Positions 11,001 through 20,514 of a stretch of DNA of 64,000 bases are shown here, piece after piece. The first letter of the stretch is position 1. Each line of letters begins with the position of its first letter. A model generated the notes under the pieces. That model had not been told where the DNA came from, did no database searches, and saw only the letters and a list, made by a program, of their open reading frames with translations. This DNA is from Agroathelia rolfsii (taxonomy: Eukaryota; Basidiomycota; Agaricomycetes; Amylocorticiales; Amylocorticiaceae): positions 372,001-436,000 of the forward strand of contig JABRWF010000006.1 of NCBI GenBank assembly GCA_018343915.1, read 5' to 3'. Both the position numbers and the translations under genes were made by a program.

Positions 11001-12935
11001 CTACCGCTTCTCCACCGTGACGTGCATCTGTCGACCATGATGTATAGGGCCAAAAAATTCGTCAAATTCATCGAAATCGTCCTCCCTGGAAATGCAATAA
11101 TAAGAATAAGTCAGTGTATGGGCTGTCCTGACATTATTGAACCACAACGAAATCCATACGTTGTATTGTGCAACGATAATTTTACTCTTCGAAGGACTGT
11201 ACCGAATATCTGATACAGCTCATGCCAAGCCAAGCTTTACGAAACGTGACATCAACGATTTACCGCTAGACGTCAAGTAAGTTTCACTCACTTCATGCCG
11301 ATGCAAGAGCGCGGGCCCTTGGAGAAAGGGACAAATGAAGACTCTAATTTCTTGTTACCAGAGGAAAGCCATCGATCGGGATCAAATTTGCGCGGGTTAG
11401 GAAATGCGATGGGGTCCAAGTGAACATGAACTGAGCTTTGCGAAACGATGGTCTAGAAATAGTGTTATATTAAGGATATTATCTTCAGACTATTGAAACT
11501 TCTATACTTACGCCTACTGGAACCATTACACCCGCAATTTTAGTGTCGTGGGGGCCGACCACACGGGGAAGGCCAGATACGACACCAAAAGAAAGTCTCA
11601 GTGTCTCTTTTAATACAGCTGTCTGTCATAGGAATTAGCTTCGGAATTTAAATCACAAAAGAGAAAATTAGGATATACCAAATAAGGTAGTTTCTCGAGT
11701 GTCGATATGGGTATCCTCGAGTCCTTTTCAGTCCATGCATTATCGACCTCGTCGATCAGCCGTTTTAGGACATCTGGATTGTTGAGCAAATGGAAAAACC
11801 CGACGTTGCATGCTTGTCCAACCGTATCGCTGCCAGCTAGGAGCAGCAAATCAGCTTCTTGGAACAATTCATCTCGATCCAAGGCCCTGTGATTCTGCTC
11901 TGTATGATTATATCCCAGCAAATAGTGAAAGATAGTTTCTCGCTGATTGCCACTACGGACAATATCTGGGTTGGCAAGTATTTCGTCCAACCGTGCGCTG
12001 ACCTCGCGTCGATGATCAAACACATTGCGTACGTTTCTGGGGAGCAAGGGAATGAGGAAACGAGGCACGTTCAAAAAGAAAGAGCGGGTTAGTGGAATAT
12101 ATTTGAAAATCCAGAGCAGCACCGTCACTTGCTGTGCACTGATCAAGAAAGGATACCGGAATTCAGGGGTGGTGAGCACAGGGGGCGAATAGTTGAAACA
12201 ATAAGCCATAATAATCTCGAGGCTTGCGCAGCGAAATGCCAGAAAAAGGTTCACAGGTTTATTGTTAGCGCCTTGAGAAATGAGAGATTGCACAAGTGTA
12301 TCGACCTATCGATTTTATTGAGGTAGATTATTTTGGACATGTTTCTATAGAGTCTCACCTTGCCTTCGATAACATGTCCAAGTTGGGAAATAGCTCGACG
12401 ACTGAAAAAAGGAAGCAACAATTCCCTCCTTTCTTTGGACTCTTTGGGATTGATAAGTCCAAATGATGATCTGGGCGTCCCAAAACTCTGGTAAAACCAC
12501 GGGTCCTTGGTGAATTGGCTTCCATGAGTGTAAATATCGCCATACGCTCGAGGATCGCGGAAGCTCAGCTGTGGGAGTGCTTTGTGAGTACCTTCAGCGG
12601 AGAAATGATGCTAAAAGTGATGTTCGGAGTGGCGCCACGCACTTCATTTGGACCAACTCGTACAACATCACCTATTCCTAGAATTTACAAACTTTTTTTA
12701 ACGTATGAGGAACGTCTAAATACCAACCATACATGTCATGTAAGACATTTTTTTGACGAAGAAAAGCACCATGTCGGACAACGTCGAAGTAGAAAGCATA
12801 GCCTCTGGTAAATGCAGCAAGTCGAGGGCCGGGAAAGGAGCTCAGAGGATGGAGGTATAGGCGATAGAATAGGAGCAATAGCCAAGAGATAACAAGTAAC
12901 CGTGAAATTTGTGCGAAGAGTAACAGCAGCTCCAT
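11001..12935 (-). CDS. Cytochrome P450 monooxygenase, copy 2
   Basis: ATG at 12933-12935 starts a membrane anchor (MELLLLFAQISRLLVISW) and the hinge HPLSSFPGPRLAAFTR. The I-helix carries AGSDTV near 11830, ExxR is KETLRLSFG near 11600, the PERF-type block reads FDPDRWLSS near 11390, and the heme loop is FSKGPRSCIG near 11310. The final exon ends MHVTVEKR with TAG at 11001-11003. Every motif is intact. Exon layout parallels copy 1, including a small exon starting LAWHELYQIFGTV, so the two arose by duplication; they have since diverged clearly. Substrate unknown. It is divergent from the SLX8-like gene and convergent with 7TM gene 1. Confidence 0.92.
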
Positions 12936-13348
12936 GTTGGAGAGTGATGAGCAGAAATGGGGCTTGAGGTCTATGCGTTCGGCCTGTAGGACTGCAATCA
13001 TAGTTCACCAATACTTATACAAAACCTTAGAGGGTGAAGTTATGCATGTACTCATGACCAGCAGGATGAGTGTTTCTTTCAAATGGAACCCATTCAGTAG
13101 TAATAATATAGCGACTTGAACCGATTGACCTGGACTATAGATAATACCCATAAGCGGTATAATCTTGGCTTGACAATTCAGTCTGTATGAACTGAACGTC
13201 GGAAGTGAGTTCTGAATAACAATCACGGAATGTGGAGCACATCCGATATGAACATGTCACAGTGTGACAAGGATTTCAACCATGTCCGTCATTGCTCTGT
13301 TCTCGAAGCTATTCTCGGGTACAGGTGCCAGCTACCATAGCCATGCCA
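12936..13348. other. Shared upstream region of P450 copy 2 and the SLX8-like gene
   Basis: A 413-bp divergent intergenic region. A TATA-like TGTATAAG on the minus strand near 13014-13021 could serve the P450. No coding pattern seen. Confidence 0.45.
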
Positions 13349-14162
13349 TCATCATCGACCAACAGCCCTCAGAACATATCTCCCTCAGCCTCACGATCTG
13401 TATCGCCTCCTCTTCCAGCTCCTCTGACAACACGGCCTGATATACCGCGTTATGCTAATAATTCTCGTCCCGGTTCTCCACAGGATCGTCCTGACCACAG
13501 AAGGACCTTGTCTGCTGTAGGTGCGGTTGATTTCCTCTATGCAATACCTCCATATTGAATGATGAAGCCGTAGATATCGATGAGAGTGAACGAAGAGTAA
13601 CCAAAAGAAGGAAGATCTCTGGTGGTGTGCAACTTGTCTTTATCTATAAGTGTGTTGCACATGCAAACCCGAGCTGCTACAGATGCCCCTGCAGAAGAAA
13701 CTAGTGACGAATCATCTTCTACGGGACCGGAAGATGAGCCATTATCCTCGATATCAATCGGTGATTCGATGAAACCCTCGCAAGAACAAGAGACTGTCGC
13801 TTCACCAACCCCACCTCCAGAGGCGCTATCGAAGAATCAGAGTGGACGTCAGCCCCTCTCCTCTTATGTCTGCCCTGTTTGCTTCTGCGCGCCGAGTAAT
13901 TCATGTGCACTTGCTTGCGGGCATGTCTTTTGTGGATCATGTCTATTCGCTGCTGTCAAATCTGGCATCAGAAGAGGCGAGATGGGCGGTGGCAACGAAG
14001 GCATTGTACCAAGGTTTGTTCTTACTCCCTTTTTTGTGCAAACACATAGGAACCGAGCTGACATAGTCCAGGTGTCCAATATGCCGACTCCAGATTCATG
14101 GCTGGGACGGCCATGGTGGTGGTGTAATTGGATTGAAACCGAGGATGATGCTTGTCGTTTGA
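13349..14162 (+). CDS. RING-finger protein resembling the SLX8 SUMO-targeted ubiquitin ligase
   Basis: ATG at 13349-13351 (MPSSSTNSPQNISPS) leads a disordered Ser/Pro-rich N-terminus, an acidic-basic stretch (VDIDESERRVTKRRKISG) reached through a 46-nt intron, then an acidic SUMO-interaction-like region and a C-terminal RING: YVCPVCFCAPSNSCALACGH, VFCGSCLFAAVKSG and, after an intron at about 14013-14074, CPICRLQI followed by GVIGLKPRMMLVV and TGA at 14160-14162. The RING with CGHVFCGSCLF and the short hydrophobic C-terminal tail resembles yeast Slx8 and RNF4, which ubiquitinate SUMO-modified nuclear proteins. The insert between Cys 6 and Cys 7 is longer than usual. Assignment beyond 'RING E3' is inference. 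It interrupts the P450/7TM block. Confidence 0.72.
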
Positions 14163-14910
14163 CGCCATTGATTAAGAGCATCGGATGGTATGCTCACAGA
14201 GAACTAGATAATACTACATCACCATTGGAAGACTGCGCAAGATGGTCCAATCCTGTGCTGGCATAGCTCGAAACTGCTTGCTCTACAGCCCCTACATTAG
14301 CTCACTTTCATGATGTTAGAGACATTGTTGGGCTTCTATTGTGCTGGAAACCAGATTGTTCCATTATATTTGCTGTTTGTCATTATGACATGAACGTACA
14401 GGCCCTTATTTTTACCCCCCCCCCCACATACCTCACTGATTACCAGACTACATTTTATCATCCCATCTAACAGCTCGTATTGAACGCCACTGATTGACAG
14501 TATAGATTGATGGCGTATCAAATGCACATCAACCTAATGTAGGGTCTCCGCCATATCTTAAAATTATATTTGGAGTGGAGCTATTATCATTTGTTCACTT
14601 AGTGCTATGCATCCCAGCACAGCTATTCCATCTTACAATCTTCTAGTTAAACGTATATGTCCGATGTGTGCCCGCTCCGGTGGTCAGTTTTCTGGTCTCG
14701 TAATGTCTACTGTGAACGCATTGAATATGACAGGACTCTCTAAGCTTTCATCACTACTCTCTCAGAGTCGGCGGTTTTGATGAGAATATGGCTCCGTGCT
14801 GATGCAATGCAGTCTGCGATAGCAACGATCAAGCTGATGATGGGTTAACCTAACTGCTACTGATATAAAGAAATATCACGCGTTGTGGCTTAGCTTCTTC
14901 AATAACCCAC
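14163..14910. other. Upstream region of 7TM gene 2 (duplication unit A, left part)
   Basis: Non-coding. From about 14205 onward it aligns by eye with 17395 onward (for example CTCTACAGC...TTAGCT and TTTATCATCCCATCTAACA), so it starts duplication unit A. It contains an 11-nt poly-C run at 14415-14425. Confidence 0.65.
14863..14869 (+). promoter_or_regulatory. TATA box of 7TM gene 2
   Basis: ATATAAA about 42 nt before the ATG, preceded by CTAACTGCTACTG. Position and neighbours match those of gene 3. Confidence 0.6.
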
Positions 14911-16068
14911 ATGTCATTCACTCGTACTGAAGACCTCGAGGTTAAAGGAGCCTTCTATATCGGCACAGTCTTTTCTGCTATCATATATGGTCAGCCGATT
15001 GTAATCTACTAGCTACGTTGGAAAGTGCTAAACCCAGACGTATCCATCTGACAGGAACCTATCTTGGGGTTTACTGCCTATCGATTTTTTCTTTATTGGG
15101 GAACATGAACATTACTCGTTCGCATCGAAACATTTATATGACATTTAGCAGCGTGTTGCTATTACTTAAAACTCTCTCCTTCTTGCAATCGCCATACGCC
15201 GGCCAGGTGCTATGGATTGTGACGCGAGATTATCCTGATGACCCCATCGCGTATTTTAGCTTCGGTTCAAGCAAGACCTCTGTTGTTATGCTTGGCAGTG
15301 TAGCCCAGATCCTTGCTGCTATGATGAATGAGGGGCTCTTGGAAAGCTTCCTTCTAATTTCCTAACCAATTAAGATCCCTTATCTTCCCTCTTCCCTTCT
15401 TTGCGAATAGACATATCGTTGTTATGTTGTATTTGGCTCGAGGCTATACATCGTCATATTCCTGGTCATATGCATTCTTCCGGCTCTAGGTGAATGCAGG
15501 TTTTTGAATCAAATAGTATCGTTTGACCTTACAGAGTATCCACAGCCTTAGCAGTGGCTTCCATGCCATTAATACTCAACCCTAAAGGGCTTGGATTGAA
15601 CGATATAATAACGATGACCAAACTAGCAGCTACTTCAATTGCGCTCGAAACAGCCGTAAATATTATGGCCACCGCAATGATTTCCATCAAAATTTTATCC
15701 GTATCTCGGGCACTTCGCAGGCATCTCGATCCGACTGTGATCCCGGCTCATGTAAGAGCATATACCAATGCAGCAAATATACTCGTAGAGTCAGCCGCCC
15801 CTTGTGCCGTCCTCGGCATACTTGCATGCGTCGGGACTTTCCAAAACACGGGTAGTGTATCCGAATTCGGTTTTTTTGGTGAGGCTATAGTCTTAACTTG
15901 GTCAATATGTATGGTGAGTTTTTTCCAATGTAATCCAAAATCATTAAATAGTTTTCATCTGGGACTCAGGCATTGTTTCCACAACTTATTATTTACCGGG
16001 TCGCGAGAGGAAGTGCCTGGACGGAGAAAACTGCACAGGAATTGACAGATACGATAGAAATCTGCTAG
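14911..16068 (+). CDS. Seven-helix membrane protein, paralogue 2
   Basis: ATG at 14911-14913 (MSFTRTEDLEVKGAFYIG). Exons joined at 14991-15053, 15342-15410, 15490-15551 and 15914-15969 give TYLGVYCLSIFSLLGNMNI, TFSSVLLLLKTLSFLQSPYA, VAQILAAMMNEGLL, TYRCYVVFGSRLYIVIFLV, AVASMPLILNPKGLG, VESAAPCAVLGILACVG and ALFPQLIIYRVARGSAWTE. TAG at 16066-16068 gives a shorter tail than gene 1. Same family and intron layout as genes 1 and 3; nearest to gene 3, from which it was split by the local tandem duplication. The second intron again begins GAAAGC rather than GT, with no usable GT nearby. Function unknown; seven helices and a cytosolic tail allow a receptor-like role, which is speculation. Confidence 0.75.
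15342..15410 (+). other. Intron with non-GT donor in 7TM gene 2
   Basis: Exon ends GGG CTC TTG, intron starts GAAAGCTTCC and ends TTTGCGAATAG, next exon ACA TAT CGT TGT. No GT occurs in the surrounding 30 nt that would hold the frame. Unspliced reading stops at TAA about 20 nt inside. Confidence 0.5.
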
Positions 16069-16615
16069 TATAGCTTTTATACCGCGTGCAATTGACACCA
16101 CAGTCTGAAGTTTTGAATAGGACACTTTGACATAATGGATGGTGGGAAACCAGGCGGTATCAACATGTGAGGCTGATAACTAATAGATGACTTACCATAC
16201 AAGCCAAAGCTAGCATATGCGACCGGTTGGGATTATTCAGGCTTGCTTGGAGAGCGCCAACTTCTAGTTAGTAATTATTATCAACATAACATGGAATGAG
16301 CATATAATCGTATAAAGTTTTACATCATACATCGATATCATGTCTCATTCAGACTACCGATGATCGCCTTCGTTGGCTATTAGATTCCAGTTCAATGCGT
16401 GATATCAAGTATATTAACCTCTTCTCAGTGAGATCCATGACACATTTCACTAGTTATAGGAGTGGCACATGGACAACAATGTGAACCAGTATATATACAG
16501 TATGAAGTTTACAAATACCAGACTTGTCACTTGATGAATTATATATGTATGGTATGTAGGGAGTCAAGCTTTCTAAGGAAGCCTTGAAAACGACTGATTT
16601 CTGATTCGAATGTCT

Positions 16616-16628
16616 AGAAGTCAGGCTT
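16616..16628 (+). repeat. Target-site duplication of the LINE remnant, left copy
   Basis: AGAAGTCAGGCTT, matching AGAAGTCAAGCTT at 17232-17244 with one mismatch. The paralogous empty site in unit B (20338-20350) has a single copy, AGAAGTCATGTTT, which supports the interpretation. Confidence 0.75.
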
Positions 16629-17231
16629 TTTTTTATGCGGAGCGATGTACTATGTACTTGGAAGGGGGGGGGGGGGGGCAAGTCTTGTGGCTCCCGTTAG
16701 GGCCGGCTCTGCCTGTGCCTCTCCTCGCTATTTTTCTGAGGGGCGTACCCTCAGTAGTTTTTATTGTACGAGCTATGCGGAGAAATTTATTGCACACGCC
16801 TACTTCAGTAGGGGTTGTGGGGCTCAGGAGGCGTTGAGGAGGGGGATCGGCCCCTCTTCACCGTCATCGTATATTCACTAAAACCTTGGTCTCCTCTTCT
16901 GGGAGCTCTTCCATAGACAGTATTTCGTCCTGGGTTCGGTTTTCCTGCCATGTAGCCTCCACAGTTTTTATGTCTAACTCTTTAATTTTGTATATTTTTC
17001 TGTGAGTTAATAGGAAGTCATTTTTTTCCCGTTTTCGGTGGCATACATCCAACGGTTCTTGATTTCTTATGCGGAGTGCATTGTTTATGACTCTCTGGTT
17101 TCTGAGTTTCCAGATTAGGTATGCGCTCTCTGACGTCAGTATCTGGTGCAGTCTTTCAGTTCCTGTTGATTTAACTTGTCGTCTAATTGTTCTTGTTGTC
17201 TCTCTGTGTGTTTTGCTACTAGGATGCTTCC
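16629..17231 (-). mobile_element. 5'-truncated LINE (non-LTR) retrotransposon remnant
   Basis: Read on the minus strand, an open frame covers the C-terminus of a fungal LINE polyprotein: THRETTRTIRRQVK, RLHQILTSESAYLIWKLRNQ, RVINNALRIRNQEPLDV and a charged tail ending VLVNIR with a stop near 16877. The RLxQIL(x)SES(A)YLIWxLR pattern is typical of the region after the RNase H domain. After the stop come about 200 bp of 3' UTR including a 15-nt C run and a terminal short A run (AAAAAAAA), then the target repeat. The reverse transcriptase and everything upstream are absent, as expected of an aborted target-primed insertion. It can no longer move. Confidence 0.78.
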
Positions 17232-17244
17232 AGAAGTCAAGCTT
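17232..17244 (+). repeat. Target-site duplication of the LINE remnant, right copy
   Basis: AGAAGTCAAGCTT; the following sequence (ACAGCAATTGGTTTGTGTGG) resumes the match to unit B (GCAATAATTTGTGTACGGGG). Confidence 0.75.
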
Positions 17245-17952
17245 ACAGCAATTGGTTTGTGTGGTAAGTAGCGATGTGTCTAGAGTACGGCTACTACCGC
17301 ATTACAAGTTTAATATACCAGCATGATGGCATGCGCCGAGTCGCAATGTATGCTGGCTTTCGTGCATACCATTACTCCGAACTTCTCCATCTCTAGAAAC
17401 TACAAAATCAGCGTTCGATCAATATTGAAGATTGTGTAAGGCTGCCCAATGTCGTGTTGATACTGTGCCTGAAACCACCTGCTCTACAGCTCCCATGTTA
17501 GCTGACTTTCATGACAGAAACTTTGACAAGCTTGTATCGTGCTGGAAACTTTAAACGGTTTTATTCGCAGCCTATTGTGATATACTTGAGCACACAAGCT
17601 CTTACCAACCCACCTCTGTAACGCTCAGGCCAAAATGGAATATGCGGGAATTGCACCACGCACAACCGGTTGGACTATCCGTCCCATTGTGCCTAGCTTA
17701 CAAAGGTTCTAACAGCCCCTGTTTCCGGGAACATGTTACCCCAGCTCAGCCAGATTGTTCCATGGTTACTCAGCCAGTTCATTACCGTGATTATTGGTCA
17801 CATCCCGCAAAAATAGCGAGCTAGTCAGTGCTAAATCATAAGCAAGATATATTCTGGTTGTCCTCGTACTTGGACGCAGTGTGTGGACTCGGACAACCAA
17901 ATAAAGTAACTACATGTAAGTATTAATAAAAAATCCCTAGCCACAATACTAC

Positions 17953-17971
17953 AGTCATGCTCTGCATGACT
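17953..17971. repeat. Short hairpin, 8-bp arms
   Basis: AGTCATGC, loop TCT, GCATGACT. It lies in the part of unit B without a counterpart in unit A. Role unknown. Confidence 0.6.
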
Positions 17972-18583
17972 ATGACTCTGTTACTCCTACCAAGGCATAG
18001 GTTGCCTATACCAGCACCTTCCCCTCACTGATTATCAGATTGTGCTTTATCATCCCATCTAACATCTAATTGGATGAGAATAACTGATAGTATTGATTCA
18101 CGGCGTATCAAATACACATAAAGCCGACCTGGGTTCCCACCACACTTTTGAGATGATATCCAGCCTGAGCTTGGAATGGCGCCACCATCACTGGCATTTG
18201 TATACTCAGTGCTACGTGTCTCATAGCACCCGGATACCATAAGAGAGTTCCTACTAAACTGTAAGCTAAGGCACGCCCCTTTATCTATAATTTAGTTTTT
18301 CCTTTTTGAAACTTTCTTACAGGATCCTACATAACACGGCCATTCTATTTTACCGTCGCCCAGCTAAACGCACGCGTCGGATGTGTACCGTCTCCGGTAG
18401 ACAATTCTCCAGTTTTGTAATGTCTACCATCGACCTGCTGAGTTATGGCATTAATCTCCAAGTCAATATCACTACTCTCGCAGACTTGGTGACTCCATAA
18501 GTGGATGAACAATGCGGTTCCGTGCTGCAATAGTCTGTGATGGCAATGCTCAATGTGACGGCGAGCTGAGCTAACTGCTACTA

Positions 18584-18590
18584 ATATAAA
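18584..18590 (+). promoter_or_regulatory. TATA box of 7TM gene 3
   Basis: ATATAAA 42 nt before the ATG after CTAACTGCTACTA, nearly identical in spacing and context to gene 2. Confidence 0.6.
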
Positions 18591-18631
18591 CAAATACCAT
18601 GCGCTCCGGCTTGGTCTCTTCGATAGCTCAC

Positions 18632-19844
18632 ATGCCATCTTTTCGTACCGAAGACTTCGAGACCAACGGAGCCCTCTACATTGGTATAGTCCTTGCTGCT
18701 ATCATATATGGTCAGCCAGCTGGGTTTTACTGTTGGAAAGTGGAGTGCTAAGCCTAAACGTATCCATCTGGCAGGAACTTATCTTGGGGTTTACTGCCTA
18801 TCAATTTTTGCTTTATTGGGGAACACGAACATCACTCGCTTGCGCCGAAACTTTCTTGTATCATTTAGCAGCGTATCACTATTGCTCAACACTCTCTCCT
18901 TCTTGCAATCGCCATACGCCGGTAAAGTGCTGTGGACTATGACGCGAGGTTATCCTGGTGGCCCCATCGCGTATTTTGGCTTCGGCTTGATCAAACCCCA
19001 TGTCATTATACTGGGAAATATAACTCAGATCCTTGTTGTCATGTTGAATGACGGACTCTTGGGAAGCTTTCTTCTTGTTTCCTAACCGATAATGATCCCT
19101 TATCTCTCCTCTTCCCTTCTTTTCAAATAGGCATATCGTTGTTATGTTGTATTTGGTTCAAGGATATACATCATCATACTCCTGGTCATATGCATTCTTC
19201 CAGCTGTTGGTGTGTGCAAACCTTTGAACCCAAATATTATCGTTTAACTCTATACTGTATACACAGCCTTAGCGATGGCCTATATACCACTATTATCTAA
19301 CCCTGAAGGACCTGGATTGAATGGTATGATAACGATAGCCAACCTAGTTGCCGCTTCAATCGCACTCGATACGACTGTAAATATTATGGTCACCGCAATG
19401 ATTTCTATCAAGATTCTATCCGTATCTCGAGCACTTCGCAAGCATATCGGATCGGCTGTGACCCCAGCTCATGCAAGAGCATATACTAATGTAGTAACTA
19501 TACTTGTGGAGTCTGCTGCCCCTTGTGCCGTTCTCGGCATACTTGCATACGTCGCGACTTTCCTAAACACAAATCGAAGTACTGGATCCACTTTCGGCTT
19601 TTCTAGTGAGGCCATAGTCTTAACATGGTCAATGTGTATGGCGAGTAATATTTTTTTCAATTCAAGGCAAAATCGTTTGACGCTTTCATTTGGGCCCCAG
19701 GCATTGTTTCCGCAACTCATTATTTACCGAGTCGCGAGAGGAAGTGCATGGACAGAGAAAACTTCACAGGAATTAGCATACACAGTAGATCTTTATGGTT
19801 TTCGTGCCGTATGCAATGACACGACACTCGGGGGTTCTGAATAG
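18632..19844 (+). CDS. Seven-helix membrane protein, paralogue 3
   Basis: ATG at 18632-18634 (MPSFRTEDFETNGALYIG). Joined exons carry TYLGVYCLSIFALLGNTNI, SFSSVSLLLNTLSFLQSPYA, ITQILVVMLNDGLL, AYRCYVVFGSRIYIIILLV, AYIPLLSNPEGPG, VESAAPCAVLGILAYV and ALFPQLIIYRVARGSAWTE, then a divergent tail ending TTLGGSE with TAG at 19842-19844. Two unusual donors: GG at 19062 (same position as the GA donors of genes 1 and 2) and GC at 19641. The second affects an intron of 60 nt that has no stop and stays in frame, so the gene can be read with or without splicing it. Product of the recent tandem duplication with gene 2. Function unknown. Confidence 0.75.
19062..19130 (+). other. Intron with non-GT donor in 7TM gene 3
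   Basis: Exon ends GGA CTC TTG, intron starts GGAAGCTTTC and ends TTTTCAAATAG, next exon GCA TAT CGT TGT. Same site as 9657 and 15342. Confidence 0.5.
19641..19700 (+). other. GC-AG or retained 60-nt intron in 7TM gene 3
   Basis: Paralogues have ATG|GTGAGT here; this copy has ATG|GCGAGT. The segment ends GGGCCCCAG, is 60 nt long and has no stop in frame, so retention would add 20 residues before ALFPQLIIYR. Confidence 0.65.
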
Positions 19845-20514
19845 GTCGCTTGGTACAATGGAACGGGCACCATATGTATGGTGGAAAATCAGGTGGCATC
19901 AACATCTGAGGCTGATAGCTAACGGATGGCTTATCATTCAAGTCAATTTTGACACGTGCGACCTGTCGTAGTCATCCCGGTTTGCTTGCTTTGAGAGCAC
20001 AATCTCTAATTATTAGCGCTTCTGAGCATAACAGTATACAGTTCTGAATCATACTCGACATTATGTCTCGTCCAAACAGACGACCAATGATCGCCTTCGT
20101 CGGCGATCAGATTTGGGTCAATGCGGGATGCCAGTGGAACAGAAGTACATTAAATCCTTCTCAGTGAAATCCGTGACGCGTTTTTATAAGTCATAGGAGC
20201 ACCACATAAGCAATAATATGAAGTAGAGTTTGCAAATAGCGGACTTGCCGCTTGATGAATTATATGCATTTGATATGCAGGAAGCCAGACTCTCTAAGAA
20301 AACCTATGCAAATGAGTGGTTTCTGATTTGAGTCCCCAGAAGTCATGTTTGCAATAATTTGTGTACGGGGTAAGATGTGGTGTGTCTACTAATACTAGTA
20401 CGGCATTAGAAGTGAAATACAGCATCATGACATGTGGCCATGTCGTCGCGCCGAGTCGCAGTGTATGCTGGCTTTCGTGCATACCACTCACTCCGGATTT
20501 CTACATTCTGCACC
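19845..20514. other. Between 7TM gene 3 and VPS11
   Basis: 3' flank of 7TM gene 3 followed by the VPS11 upstream region; the paralogous copy lies at about 16069-17400. The LINE-free target site is at 20338-20350. No gene seen. Confidence 0.6.

Larger units (their letters stand above)
14205..17400. repeat. Tandem segmental duplication, unit A
   Basis: Contains 7TM gene 2 with its flanks, and ends with a partial copy of the VPS11 upstream region (CGCCGAGTCGCAATGTATGC near 17335). Unit A differs from unit B by a 600-bp LINE insertion and by lacking about 400 bp present in unit B at 17610-18010. Boundaries are approximate because the ends are diverged. Confidence 0.75.
16069..18631. other. Region between 7TM genes 2 and 3: duplication junction and LINE insertion
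   Basis: Non-coding apart from the LINE remnant at 16629-17231. It holds the 3' flank of gene 2, the partial VPS11 upstream copy to about 17400, the junction to unit B, a 400-bp stretch (17610-18010) without a counterpart in unit A, a small hairpin (17953-17971), and the promoter of gene 3. Confidence 0.65.
17400..20514. repeat. Tandem segmental duplication, unit B
   Basis: Aligns by eye with unit A from its first bases (GAAGATTGTGTAAGG against GAAGACTGCGCAAGA at 14231) through 7TM gene 3 to the region just before the VPS11 start codon (CGCCGAGTCGCAGTGTATGC at about 20449). The copy next to VPS11 is the one with the functional downstream gene. Confidence 0.75.

Noticed and set aside
5855..19844. 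Classical secondary-metabolite cluster
   Set aside because: No core synthase (terpene cyclase, PKS, NRPS) is present; only P450s and membrane proteins of unknown role.
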